DNA from: a virus
Reading direction: 5' to 3' (one strand)
Virus record (IMG/VR): IMGVR_UViG_3300009034_000068
Span: 1-46,616 of that record
DNA length: 46,616 nt
The notes under the pieces: generated by a model
Told to the model about the DNA's origin: nothing
The model's database searches: none
The model's input: the letters and a program-made list of their open reading frames with translations, nothing else
Made by a program: the position numbers and the translations under genes
Part shown: positions 21,237-29,752 of the stretch, one piece after another
Position numbering within the stretch: the first letter of the stretch is position 1
How the letters are laid out: each line of letters opens with the position of its first letter

Positions 21237-22337
21237 ATGGCAGAGGTTACATTCGCACAGAACCTCGATGTGGCGTATGGGACTCTATGGGATATTCGCA
21301 GGAAGAACCCACCGCTTGCTACCTATGCCTATTCCAACTATCAGTTTTACAATACCTTTTTCAGAGGTAATGTCAAGACTGTGGGAAAGGCGTTGGAGGG
21401 TCACGTGACCCTTAGTAGCGAGGGTAATGCTACACATAGTGGTTTTTGGGCACAGGACAGTCTGATTAAGGATAACATTAATCAGCGATACCGTCTGGGT
21501 TGGGCTAAGGCCACCGGCGGTATGATGTGGAACTTGATTGAGCAGGACATCAATCAGTCCCCCGCACAGATTTATGATGTATGGAGGCAGCAGTACAATT
21601 CGTGCGTAAAGGATATGGTAGAGGAAGTGCTTGATGCCATGATTAACGGCAGAAATGCCTCAACCGATACCAATAGGCCGTACTCTGTATTCCAATGGAT
21701 AGGTATGGGTACTAAAGACCAAACAGGCGGATTTAACGGATATTATGGTTGTTACAATGATGGTGCTACCGCTGGTATTGGCTTCAACAAGGGCGGTATT
21801 AATGCTTCTACTTATACTGATTGGGCTAACTATTTTGGCGACCACGATAACAACATTGATGATAGTTTACTAACCATCCTTGATACAGCTACGAGGAAGT
21901 TGAACTTCCAGCCTCCGGTAATTCCTGAGAAGTTACCGATGGACAAGATAAACTATGCGATGTATACGAATGACACAGTTATCAAAAACCTCAATGCTTT
22001 CTATGCTAAGGCTGATGATAATATGGGTTATCGTCCTGACGCTCATTATGGTACGCCAGGCTTCAATCGTATACCTATGGTTTATACTCCACCGCTGGAT
22101 ACGGCCAATACATCAGTGTATGGCACTAATCCGATTCTTGGATTGAACCACAACTTTATATACCCAGTTATTTTAAGGAACTGGGACTTCCGTATTACAA
22201 AGCAAACCGCTAATCTTAGACATACGGTCATGGAACTGTACATGGACTTGGTATACCAGATTTGGTGTAACAGTTCGCCTAAGTATGCGGGTTTTTTGCT
22301 GACTAATAGTACAGATACGCCCACGTTAGGGACGTAA
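21237..22337 (+). CDS. Major capsid protein (HK97-like fold inferred)
   Basis: 366 residues, no N-terminal delta domain of the HK97 type. Composition is rich in Asn, Tyr, Trp and Gly, for example YSVFQWIGMG and the QIYDVWRQQYNSCVKD helix near residues 111-126. It lies directly after scaffold-like and endonuclease VII genes and has an AAAGG-type site. Length and order are as in HK97-fold capsids of podoviruses. The fold cannot be proved by eye. Confidence 0.76.
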   Translation: MAEVTFAQNLDVAYGTLWDIRRKNPPLATYAYSNYQFYNTFFRGNVKTVGKALEGHVTLSSEGNATHSGFWAQDSLIKDNINQRYRLGWAKATGGMMWNLIEQDINQSPAQIYDVWRQQYNSCVKDMVEEVLDAMINGRNASTDTNRPYSVFQWIGMGTKDQTGGFNGYYGCYNDGATAGIGFNKGGINASTYTDWANYFGDHDNNIDDSLLTILDTATRKLNFQPPVIPEKLPMDKINYAMYTNDTVIKNLNAFYAKADDNMGYRPDAHYGTPGFNRIPMVYTPPLDTANTSVYGTNPILGLNHNFIYPVILRNWDFRITKQTANLRHTVMELYMDLVYQIWCNSSPKYAGFLLTNSTDTPTLGT

Positions 22338-22428
22338 TAAATAATTAAATGGATTGACCAAGGAGGCTCACTTAAAGGAAAACGATGGACAGGTTTGAGC
22401 AACCAATAATTTTTAGAAAGGTTTTATA

Positions 22429-23550
22429 ATGGATAATTTATCGTGGGGAAACCCTGCTGCACATAGAGTTAGAGTGTGGTACAATACAGCATCAAAGACA
22501 ATTTACGAAGGTATGCCAGTATGTTATAACTATGATACAACTACTGACTGGGCTGGTGGAAGTGCCAGTGATGGTGCTGTTACAGCATCAACTTCTTTGA
22601 CAGATGGTACGCCTGAAACATGCCAAGCAAAATATCTCGAAGTTGAAGAGCCTAATGACGGCAATCTTCAATTTTTTGCTGGTGTTGTGGCCAAAGGCGG
22701 TTGGTGTGGTAAGACAACCAGTGCTACTGCTAATGTTGGAATAATACTTGATATTTATGTGCCTAATGGGGCTATTGTTCCTGTGCGTGCTGGTGTTGCT
22801 TGTACAGTAGCTCGTACAATTCTTTCTGTTATAGCAGCCACTCAGTATTTGGGACATGCTTTAAGTGCTACTGAGGCACGTCCTGTAGCTATTGTTGAGG
22901 AAACAGTTAATAGAAGTACCGCTGGTTTAATTCTTGCTAAACTTGACCCTAATCTGTTTATTTATCAGGAACAGCATGGTAGTGCTTTGTTATCGGGTAC
23001 AGGAGCTACTGCTGCTGCGGCCTCGCAAGTAGTAAATCGGATTAATGTTTCTTCCGGTCAAACTGCTGGTTGCTTTACTGCTTTAGATGTTAGAGCAACT
23101 ATAACAGGAACGCCAGCTTGTACTGGTTATGGTATAACTTTATATACCCAAACTGATATTAGTGGAATTGCAACGGGGCAAAATGCTGGTGTATCTCACT
23201 GGACAAATATCAATGCTGGTGGTGATTTGACTGGTCAATATTTTGGTGTGGAGATTGGTATTTATGAAGGTGGGGCCGATTTATCTGGTATGACACATTG
23301 CATAGCTCCTTTGTGTTTAAGGATGCAGATTGATGCGACAGATGGCCCTCCTGCAAATAAACAGTATCACATGTATCTTCGTAGTGAAGCTGGTGGAAGT
23401 CACCCAGATGGTTTATTTATGGCGTATTCATTTGATAGTATTGCTATGGCTATAGGTTCTGCACCTGTTGTTTCTCATGTTATACCTATTGAAATAGAAG
23501 CAGGGTCAAATGCTGGTACTTACTATGTTATGGTAAGTGATGCAGCTTAA
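22429..23550 (+). CDS. Probable head decoration or head fibre protein
   Basis: 373 residues, no charged clusters, mostly beta (Gly/Thr/Ala-rich). Residues 1-180 resemble a capsid decoration domain (WGNPAAHRVRVWYN, then VPVRAGVACTVA, ARPVAIVEE). Residues 190-373 form a second, fibre-like part, with TGQYFGVEIGIYEGGADLSG and an LCLRMQIDA strand. It follows the capsid gene as decoration proteins do. The family is not recognised. Confidence 0.65.
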   Translation: MDNLSWGNPAAHRVRVWYNTASKTIYEGMPVCYNYDTTTDWAGGSASDGAVTASTSLTDGTPETCQAKYLEVEEPNDGNLQFFAGVVAKGGWCGKTTSATANVGIILDIYVPNGAIVPVRAGVACTVARTILSVIAATQYLGHALSATEARPVAIVEETVNRSTAGLILAKLDPNLFIYQEQHGSALLSGTGATAAAASQVVNRINVSSGQTAGCFTALDVRATITGTPACTGYGITLYTQTDISGIATGQNAGVSHWTNINAGGDLTGQYFGVEIGIYEGGADLSGMTHCIAPLCLRMQIDATDGPPANKQYHMYLRSEAGGSHPDGLFMAYSFDSIAMAIGSAPVVSHVIPIEIEAGSNAGTYYVMVSDAA

Positions 23551-23572
23551 TATTAATTAAAGGAGGCAGATT

Positions 23573-23869
23573 ATGTTAGTAAAAGTAGATGTACCACTTA
23601 AAACACTGGATGGTCAAGTGATGAAGGATAATGTGGACGGAAAAGCTGTGGATGCTACAGTTAAATTAGCTATAGTTAATGCAGTTCTTAGTCCAGTACA
23701 GAATGAAAAGGGAGTTGACAAGGTAAAGAAGTATGAATTAGCTAAAAGGATTTATACTTCTGATGAAGTAGATTTGAATGAGGATGAAATTAAACTTATT
23801 AAGGAACGAGTTGGTGAGAGTTATCCACCGATAGTAGTTGGTCAAATCTACGAACTTCTTAAGGTATAA
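23573..23869 (+). CDS. Hypothetical protein, 98 aa
   Basis: MLVKVDVPLKTLDGQVM begins two strands, VDATVKLAIVNAVLSPV a helix, and DLNEDEIKLIKERVGESYPPIVVGQIYELL an acidic helical end. It resembles small head-tail connector or chaperone proteins by size and place, but no specific family. AAAGGAGGC lies 6 bases before the ATG. Two stems follow its stop. Confidence 0.65.
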   Translation: MLVKVDVPLKTLDGQVMKDNVDGKAVDATVKLAIVNAVLSPVQNEKGVDKVKKYELAKRIYTSDEVDLNEDEIKLIKERVGESYPPIVVGQIYELLKV

Positions 23870-23870
23870 C

Positions 23871-23956
23871 AGACAGATAAAGGAAATCTGTCTCCGGCGA
23901 TAGGGTGGTAGCAAGGGCATGTACCCTTCGGGGGAGGGCAAGTAGTTGTCACCCTA
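23871..23956 (+). ncRNA. Structured intergenic block before the HNH gene
   Basis: AGACAGAT (23871-23878) pairs with 23886-23893 over 8 bases with a 7-base loop. TAGGGTG (23901-23907) pairs with CACCCTA (23950-23956) over 7 bases and encloses the hairpin AAGGG/CCCTT (23913-23917 with 23924-23928). It is GC-richer than its surroundings and fills the gap before the HNH gene. It could be a processing site, an attenuator, or part of the mobile unit carrying the HNH gene. No U-tract follows. Confidence 0.45.
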
Positions 23957-23976
23957 ATCCGCTTTAAGGAGTATTA

Positions 23977-24570
23977 ATGGCACGATTAATACCAAAATAT
24001 CCTACAAAAAATTTAGCTGGGAAGAGATTTAATTCTTGGGTTGTACTTAGTTATGAAGGTACAACAAAAAATAAATCTAATACCAAGTCCTATTCTTTGT
24101 GGCGATGCAGATGTGATTGTGGTAAGGAACAAATAAAAAGAAGAGATGTATTATTAAAAAGCAAAATGTGTAAGGATTGTGCAAATAAGCTTAAAGGAGA
24201 AAAATACTCTCTTCCTTTTGGGGAAGCTGCTTTTAATTCTTTGTATTCAAATAATTATAAACGAAGAGCTAAGAAACACAATATTTATTTTGATTTGACA
24301 AAAGACCAATTTAGAAACTTAGTTAAACAAAATTGTTTTTATTGTGGAGCACTTCCTTCTCAAATGGCTCATTATCTTAATCAAAATGGAGAATATATTT
24401 ATAATGGTATTGACCGAGTAGATAATGATGAAGGGTATACTATTGATAATTGTGTGGCTTGTTGCAAAAAATGTAATTATATGAAAAAAGCATCTGATTT
24501 TCAAGAGTTTGTATCTCATATAAAAACAATATATTCAACACTAAAGCAGAGAGGGTATTATGGGAAATAG
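23977..24570 (+). CDS. Free-standing HNH homing endonuclease
   Basis: 197 residues. The N-terminal WRCRCDCGKE and CKDC repeat the zinc motif of AP2/HNH-type phage endonucleases. FYCGALP (about 124-130) and NGIDRVDNDEGYTIDN with CVACCKKCN (about 147-171) form the HNH fold. It is markedly more AT- and Lys-rich than the virion genes around it, as expected for an inserted mobile gene. Its end overlaps the next gene by 11 bases, so it has been absorbed without breaking the operon. Confidence 0.85.
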   Translation: MARLIPKYPTKNLAGKRFNSWVVLSYEGTTKNKSNTKSYSLWRCRCDCGKEQIKRRDVLLKSKMCKDCANKLKGEKYSLPFGEAAFNSLYSNNYKRRAKKHNIYFDLTKDQFRNLVKQNCFYCGALPSQMAHYLNQNGEYIYNGIDRVDNDEGYTIDNCVACCKKCNYMKKASDFQEFVSHIKTIYSTLKQRGYYGK

Positions 24571-25339
24571 GCTAACTCTAAGCTATCAGAACCTCTATAA
24601 CGAGGTGTCCTTCTTCTTAGGGCTTACAGCAAGAGGCACAACCCCGACAGGGGCTAATCTAACCTTATGCAAGGCTTTGGTTGATAGAGGTATTCGTCAG
24701 TTCTTGTACCCTCTTGATATGTCCATTGACCCACCTCAACCGCACGAATGGGAATTTCTCAAGGTTTACTGGGATTTCACGACTGTATCTGGACAATGGA
24801 AATATGCTCTCCCAATAGATTTCTCAGATGTGTATAGCACATTGTATTTTGACACAACAAGTGCTAATCCACCGCTTGCAAAGCGGAATGCCGAGCAAAT
24901 TTTAGATATGCGTACAGGTGGTGCAAACTCCGGTTATCCTGAATACTTTGCCATTACGCCACTTCGGTATGATATTGAGATAGGTTCTTTATATGAGTTG
25001 TGGTTACATCCTGTACCAAGTCAGGCAGAGACTCTTTCTGGATTCTATAGGGCAGACCCAGTTCAATTATCCGCAACCACTGATTTGGTGATTGGTGGGA
25101 TTCGTGCTATTGAGGCCATTTTGGAAAGTTGCCTTGCGGTTGCCGAGCACCAAGAGGATGAGATGGCAAGTAGCCATCATACAGGAAAGGCTGCTGAATT
25201 AATACAGAAACTTATCAAATTTGATAAGGTGACACAAACAGATAAAATTGGTAATTTGTATAGTGATAAGGATAGGGTATGGCCTCCACCGAGAGGCGAG
25301 AAAACCTATCCAAATACGGATGATAATGTATATCCGTAA
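24560..25339 (+). CDS. Probable head-to-tail connector (adaptor)
   Basis: 259 residues. SYQNLYNEVSFFLG and helices around ALVDRGIRQFLYP lead into a strand block (WEFLKVYWDFTTVSG, YWKYALPIDFS) and the Pro-rich LHPVPSQAETLSGFYR. This layout and gene position match tail tubular A-type adaptors that sit between portal and nozzle. The start lies inside the HNH stop codon region. Its assignment is from length, order and composition. Confidence 0.6.
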   Translation: MGNRLTLSYQNLYNEVSFFLGLTARGTTPTGANLTLCKALVDRGIRQFLYPLDMSIDPPQPHEWEFLKVYWDFTTVSGQWKYALPIDFSDVYSTLYFDTTSANPPLAKRNAEQILDMRTGGANSGYPEYFAITPLRYDIEIGSLYELWLHPVPSQAETLSGFYRADPVQLSATTDLVIGGIRAIEAILESCLAVAEHQEDEMASSHHTGKAAELIQKLIKFDKVTQTDKIGNLYSDKDRVWPPPRGEKTYPNTDDNVYP

Positions 25340-25398
25340 GGATGAAAGGCTCAGGGATGGGGAATGTAAATTTTAACCCATAAAGAAAGGGAATCAAA

Positions 25399-25764
25399 AT
25401 GAGTAAAGGTAATTGGTTTGAAACTCGGAGGGGTGCTCACGACCTTCGTACTAAAGAAATAACAACTTCTTCTACTGTTACTTCGTACACAACGAGAGCA
25501 GGTGGGGCCAGTGATAACTTTATTGAAGATAGAGTTGTAGAAGTAACTACGACAGATGGCAATAATTTGGCCCTCACTGTTACTAATGGTACATATCCAG
25601 GTCAGAGGTTACTACTTATCTGGGTTAGTAAAGCTGGTAGTGAAACCGTTACAATAACTATTACTGGCGAGGGTGTCACTTTTACAGGTGAGGATGCTTA
25701 TGCTTCATTGGAATGGATAGACAGTACTAATGGTTGGCGTAACTTGGATAGTGACACAGACTAA
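25399..25764 (+). CDS. Small beta-rich virion protein, 121 aa
   Basis: SSTVTSYTTRAG, VVEVTTTDGNNLALTV and GSETVTITITGEGVTF are successive strands; the protein is Thr-rich and ends with WRNLDSDTD. It resembles an Ig-like or beta-sandwich virion domain. AAAGGGAATC lies 5 bases upstream. No family is recognised, and its place suggests a tail or head-surface role. Confidence 0.62.
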   Translation: MSKGNWFETRRGAHDLRTKEITTSSTVTSYTTRAGGASDNFIEDRVVEVTTTDGNNLALTVTNGTYPGQRLLLIWVSKAGSETVTITITGEGVTFTGEDAYASLEWIDSTNGWRNLDSDTD

Positions 25765-25819
25765 GATAGGAGATAGATAATGCGGCTAAAAGCCGACTAT
25801 AAAATTTAAGGAAAATTTT

Positions 25820-26140
25820 ATGAGTAAATTTTATAACAAAAGTTTAGATAGAGTCCCTAATACTGGCGGTTCTGTTCGTATGACTATTTCCAGTAATGTG
25901 GCACAAGGTAACGATGGTGCAAGTTTACCCTGTAAGAAGGTTTGGCTAATAGCTGACAAGAAAGAAGTAAGAGTAAATATTGGTTCGGCTTGTACTGCTA
26001 CCACTGGTATGCAATTAGGGTATATAGACGGTAGCTCATACTGTGGTTCACCATTGGTATTGGAAATAGATGATGTTAGTTCTTTATATTTTTATTGTGG
26101 CTCAAATAATAGAAATATAGATTGTCTATATAGAGAGTAA
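25820..26140 (+). CDS. Small beta-rich protein, 106 aa
   Basis: VRMTISSNVAQG, KVWLIADKKEVRVNIG, TGMQLGYIDGSSYCGSPLVLEIDDVSS and LYFYCGSN form a compact beta domain, a pattern seen in phage virion surface proteins. Four cysteines are present. AAGGAAAATTTT lies just before the ATG. Function unknown. Confidence 0.6.
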   Translation: MSKFYNKSLDRVPNTGGSVRMTISSNVAQGNDGASLPCKKVWLIADKKEVRVNIGSACTATTGMQLGYIDGSSYCGSPLVLEIDDVSSLYFYCGSNNRNIDCLYRE

Positions 26141-26142
26141 AA

Positions 26143-26631
26143 ATGCCTGGGGTATATAATTTTCAACCGAGAGGTAATTGGGGTAATATTGGGAGTCTTA
26201 CTGCTGCTAAAATAGCGATGGGAGCAGATAAAAGCGATGCAACTATAGATATTTTGGCTTCTACTCGAACTATTATTTATGAAATTCCAAATTTTTGGCT
26301 TGCTTTTGAGTTACGGTTTAAGGGTGTAGCTACCGATGGTGATTCTAATGTGATTAATGTATATGCTGAGCGTGGGGAAGATGACGATTTTATTTTGTTG
26401 GGCACATTAACACTAACTACGGGAACACAAACTGACGGTACTAATCTGTATGTGGATACGATTGTTGAAACCGTTGCTTTGAAATGGCCAAGTACAGTAG
26501 AGGTGATGAGTGGTGCTGATAATAGTATTGCCCGAATCGCAATGAATACACACGGTTATAGGAAATTACTCTTTATCGCTACAACACTTAATAGCACATC
26601 ATTATTGGTAGACATCGCAAGGGCGGGATAA
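26143..26631 (+). CDS. Virion beta-sandwich protein, 162 aa
   Basis: FWLAFELRFKGVATDGDSNV, VYAERGEDDDFILLGTLTLTTG and KLLFIATTLNSTSLLVDIARAG are alternating strands and the whole protein reads as one beta sandwich. It begins 3 bases after the previous stop. By composition it belongs with fibre or surface proteins. No family is recognised. Confidence 0.62.
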   Translation: MPGVYNFQPRGNWGNIGSLTAAKIAMGADKSDATIDILASTRTIIYEIPNFWLAFELRFKGVATDGDSNVINVYAERGEDDDFILLGTLTLTTGTQTDGTNLYVDTIVETVALKWPSTVEVMSGADNSIARIAMNTHGYRKLLFIATTLNSTSLLVDIARAG

Positions 26632-26644
26632 TGGGGTTACTTTT

Positions 26645-27676
26645 ATGATAGGAAATCCTTATATCCTTGGTAGACTTGATGCAGATTTGATAAGCATAGC
26701 AACTTTAGGTACGGCGGCAGATAAAATGCTTTATACTACTGCTGTTGATACTTGGGCTGAAACCAGTCTCACTCCGTTTGCTCGTTCTATTCTTGATGAT
26801 GCTGACGAAGCCACTTTTAAGGCTACGGCGAATTTAGAAATTGGTACTGATGTTCAAGCGTGGGATGCGGGATTAGATTCTTTAGCTGCTTTAACTTATG
26901 TTTCCGATAGTTTTATTAAAGTAACAGCAGAAGATACTTATGCGATAAGGACTATTGCTGAAACCAAAACAGACTTAAGTTTGAACCTTGTTGAAAATAC
27001 TGCTCTTTCAACGTGGGTTGGGTCAGGGAACATTACTACCCTTGGCACAATCACAACTGGTGTATGGGAAGCTACTGATGTAGGAATTGCGGGGGGGGGT
27101 ACAGGGCAATCAACGGCACAATTAGCTATCAATGCCCTGTCTGCTGTGTCAGGGGCTACCAATGAGCAAGTACTCACAAAAGATACAGCAACGGGTAATG
27201 CCATTTGGAAAGCCTCAACCGGCTATCTTGGTTATATCAAAGTTACAGATACCAAAGCACAGAATACAAATGGTGGTACTTTTACAGCGTTGGCCTGGCG
27301 AACCCGTGATTTGACCACTGAGGATACTGATACGAATAGTGATTGCTCTCTTGCCAGTAATCAAATAACTCTTACTGCCGGTACTTATGAATGTCGTATT
27401 AGTTGTTGTGCATATGAGGTTGATACTCATCAAGCACGGCTATATAATACTACTGGGGCAACAACTGTTTTGATAGGAACTTGTGAATTTAGTGCGAGTG
27501 GTGGTCAGGGGGGACATACCAGTAGCATTATTGCTGGTCGATTTACGATTGCTGCCAGCCAAGCGTTAGAGGTACAACAATACTGTGTTATTACACGGGC
27601 AACTTACGGTTTTGGTATAGCACTCAACCAGACTTCTGAGGTTTATGCAATAGCCGAATTTTGGAGGGTAAGTTAA
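26645..27676 (+). CDS. Tail fibre protein with TNF/C1q-like end
   Basis: 343 residues. Residues 1-190 are typical fibre repeats (ARSILDDADEATFKATANLEIG, then the GGGTGQSTAQLAINALSA motif with GGTGQST near 148-155). The C-terminal 140 residues (YIKVTDTKAQNTNGGTF, then ITLTAGTYECRISC) look like a C1q/TNF-like trimeric head, often the receptor-binding end. A run of nine G at 27091-27099 lies in the coding sequence and could slip. It probably binds the host surface. Confidence 0.75.
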   Translation: MIGNPYILGRLDADLISIATLGTAADKMLYTTAVDTWAETSLTPFARSILDDADEATFKATANLEIGTDVQAWDAGLDSLAALTYVSDSFIKVTAEDTYAIRTIAETKTDLSLNLVENTALSTWVGSGNITTLGTITTGVWEATDVGIAGGGTGQSTAQLAINALSAVSGATNEQVLTKDTATGNAIWKASTGYLGYIKVTDTKAQNTNGGTFTALAWRTRDLTTEDTDTNSDCSLASNQITLTAGTYECRISCCAYEVDTHQARLYNTTGATTVLIGTCEFSASGGQGGHTSSIIAGRFTIAASQALEVQQYCVITRATYGFGIALNQTSEVYAIAEFWRVS

Positions 27677-27677
27677 A

Positions 27678-27851
27678 ATGGAGACATATAGCAAAGTTGA
27701 TGATAATACTATATGCTTAACCAGAACTACCATTATCTTACGAAGCAGAGAAGAATTGGACAAGTTAAAGAAATTTTATGAGGGTGAGTTAATAAAAATA
27801 CAGGCTTTGATTGATGATATAGATGCAAAAATACTATTTTTGGATTCATAA
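27678..27851 (+). CDS. Small helical protein, 57 aa
   Basis: METYSKVDDNTICLTRTTII gives a strand pair, and REELDKLKKFYEGELIKIQALIDDIDAK is a long amphipathic helix with heptad spacing. It follows the fibre gene by one base. It may be a fibre chaperone (small helical proteins often follow fibre genes), but this is inference. Confidence 0.58.
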   Translation: METYSKVDDNTICLTRTTIILRSREELDKLKKFYEGELIKIQALIDDIDAKILFLDS

Positions 27852-27875
27852 AAAAGAAAGAAAATTTGGGATAAT

Positions 27876-28097
27876 ATGATGGGAAGAAAAACAAGAAAAT
27901 TAAGGAAAGAAACTGCCAGAAAAAAAGAGTATCTTTCTTATTATCAAATGATGCGAAAAACAGGGAAACAACCAATGACTGCGTATCATTATAAAAGGCT
28001 TGGTAGAACATCCCCTTCTTATTTTAGAGGAGTAGGGCAAACTGGTAAAGCATCCGCACCGAGAAAAATACGTAGAATGGCAGGGCTTCCCGATTAA
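27876..28097 (+). CDS. Small basic virion-associated protein, 73 aa
   Basis: Very basic throughout: RKTRKLRKETARKKEYLS, then YHYKRLGRTSP and KIRRMAGLP. Predicted helical with several Tyr, similar in style to the basic protein at 17812. A DNA-condensing or ejected role is possible. Function unknown. Confidence 0.58.
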   Translation: MMGRKTRKLRKETARKKEYLSYYQMMRKTGKQPMTAYHYKRLGRTSPSYFRGVGQTGKASAPRKIRRMAGLPD

Positions 28098-28106
28098 AGG
28101 ATAATT

Positions 28107-28199
28107 ATGGCTAATATTGAATTTAATCCCCCTGGTACTCAAGTAGGTGCAGCAGAACAACCCGTAGTATCAATGTGTACAGTTTCTTCGGTGGCATAA
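28107..28199 (+). CDS. 30-residue peptide gene
   Basis: MANIEFNPPGTQVGAAEQ then VVSMCTVSSVA. AAAGGA lies 5 bases before the ATG and the stop overlaps the next start (TAAATGG), so it reads as a coupled gene. The product has no recognisable motif; it may be translated only to couple the downstream tail gene. Confidence 0.45.
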   Translation: MANIEFNPPGTQVGAAEQPVVSMCTVSSVA

Positions 28200-29030
28200 A
28201 TGGCGGTATTATATACTTACACTTTTGCACCAGGAGATATAGAAAGTACAACTGCTCTACCAGCTACTTTTTACTTAACGCCCCTTTCGCCCGATGAAGG
28301 AGCTACTTATGCGACAGTAAGTTCTATTACCACTATGTTTTACGCTCCCTCAGTAGAGGGGACGTATGTTATGAAAATGATGATAAAAATCCCAGGAGGG
28401 GATTGGTCTGATTACAGTGAAGAAGATGTAATTTGGGCAGGTGAGAGTACTCAGGTTATTACATTTACTTTCGATGATGTTGCTGCCTCAATCAGTAATG
28501 ATAGATTTGAAATTTATATAGCAAAAGACAGTGGGCCGCCACGTACTACATATATTGCTATTGATGATACAAAGCAGTATTTTGTAGTATCTGGCGAATG
28601 GGCAGGGATTCCAGAAGAGGGTGGCCCAGAAAAGCCAATAAACCCAACACCCGCTGATACGGCGAGCAATGTTACATTAGACCAAGAAACGGTGACTTGG
28701 GAGGATGGTGGTGATGCAGATACTTATAATGTATACTATGGTGACACATCAGGCGATTTAACATTACTTTCCGAAGAACAAACAGGTTTGTCTTTTACTA
28801 TTGACGGTATTACTTTAGGCTCCCCTTTTGATTATTCAGTGACAAGATATTGGAGAATAGATGCAGAAAATGATGCGGGACTTACAGAAGGAGACGAGTG
28901 GTCATTCACAAGTATAGTATTTGACCCGCCTGTACCTACTGCTGCTGGAAGTGCAACTCCTAATATAATGCAAATTATAAAAAGATTAGTGGTGGCAGCA
29001 AACTCGAAAATTTGGTATGAGGATATATAA
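28200..29030 (+). CDS. Tail protein with FN3-like domain and shared C-terminal peptide
   Basis: 276 residues. Residues 1-140 are strand-rich (TFYLTPLSPDEGATYATV). Residues 148-238 fit a fibronectin III/Ig-like domain: NPTPADTASNVTLDQE, TYNVYYGDT, YWRIDAENDAGLT, EWSFTS. The end IKRLVVAANSKIWYEDI recurs at the C-terminus of the next protein and near the N-terminus of the one after, which is the structural hub. Adhesion or hub docking is probable. Confidence 0.68.
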   Translation: MAVLYTYTFAPGDIESTTALPATFYLTPLSPDEGATYATVSSITTMFYAPSVEGTYVMKMMIKIPGGDWSDYSEEDVIWAGESTQVITFTFDDVAASISNDRFEIYIAKDSGPPRTTYIAIDDTKQYFVVSGEWAGIPEEGGPEKPINPTPADTASNVTLDQETVTWEDGGDADTYNVYYGDTSGDLTLLSEEQTGLSFTIDGITLGSPFDYSVTRYWRIDAENDAGLTEGDEWSFTSIVFDPPVPTAAGSATPNIMQIIKRLVVAANSKIWYEDI

Positions 29031-29752
29031 TGTCTGTTGTTCTCACTTCTGCTTCCAGTATGTACTTGAAGGCAAGTACCATTAATGTATCTGCTAAACC
29101 AATTACTGTTGCTGCTTGGGTGAAAAGTGATAGTTTAACATTGAGCCAAGGGATACTTTCTATAACCAATAATAGTAATGAGTTTTTATTGTTGCAATTA
29201 CGCGGTTCGTTTGATGGGGATTATGTTGGTGCATTAGAATATGCTACAGCGTGGAAACTTGCACTTACAACGACAGCATATACTGCTGATAATTGGCATC
29301 ATATTTGTGGGATATTTAAGAGTGATACAAGTCGCTCAATATATATTGATGGTTCAGATTCGTCAGAAAATACTGATTCTCAAAACGTGAACTTTGCCCT
29401 CTTTGACCAAATATTAATTGGAACCCATAAGACAGTTAGTGGTGCTCATTTTAGTGGTAAACTTGCTCATTGTTGTATTTGGGATACGGAGTTATCTGAA
29501 GCCAACATAACATCTTTAGTGGCTGGAACATCTCCAAGCGATATAGCGTCTGATAATTTGGTAGATTTTTGGCCATTAATTTTTGATGGAAAGAACCTTG
29601 TTAATACAAACCATCTTACTGGGTATAACAACCCCACGTATGATAGTACCGATAACCCTACAGTACTTTTTAATTATCCACAACAAAACCTTACTGCTAT
29701 AAGAAGATTAGTGGTAGCTGGGAATGACACAATTTACTATGAGAATATATAA
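29030..29752 (+). CDS. LamG-like (concanavalin fold) tail protein with shared C-terminal peptide
   Basis: 240 residues. ASSMYLKASTINVSAKPITVAAWV, NWHHICGIF, SRSIYIDG and ISLVAG-like strands fit the laminin G/concanavalin A fold used by phage surface proteins to bind carbohydrate. It ends IRRLVVAGNDTIYYENI. The stop and next start overlap (TAATGG). A glycan-binding role is inference. Confidence 0.7.
   Translation: MSVVLTSASSMYLKASTINVSAKPITVAAWVKSDSLTLSQGILSITNNSNEFLLLQLRGSFDGDYVGALEYATAWKLALTTTAYTADNWHHICGIFKSDTSRSIYIDGSDSSENTDSQNVNFALFDQILIGTHKTVSGAHFSGKLAHCCIWDTELSEANITSLVAGTSPSDIASDNLVDFWPLIFDGKNLVNTNHLTGYNNPTYDSTDNPTVLFNYPQQNLTAIRRLVVAGNDTIYYENI

Noticed and set aside
22385-22429. 14-codon open frame (MDRFEQ...) before the decoration gene
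   Set aside because: It has AAAGGA and a TAATG junction, but it is too short to support as a gene from one sequence.
25780-25809. 9-codon open frame MRLKADYKI with AGGAG upstream
   Set aside because: Probably a leader peptide or chance; includes a small CGGCT/AGCCG hairpin. Too short to call.
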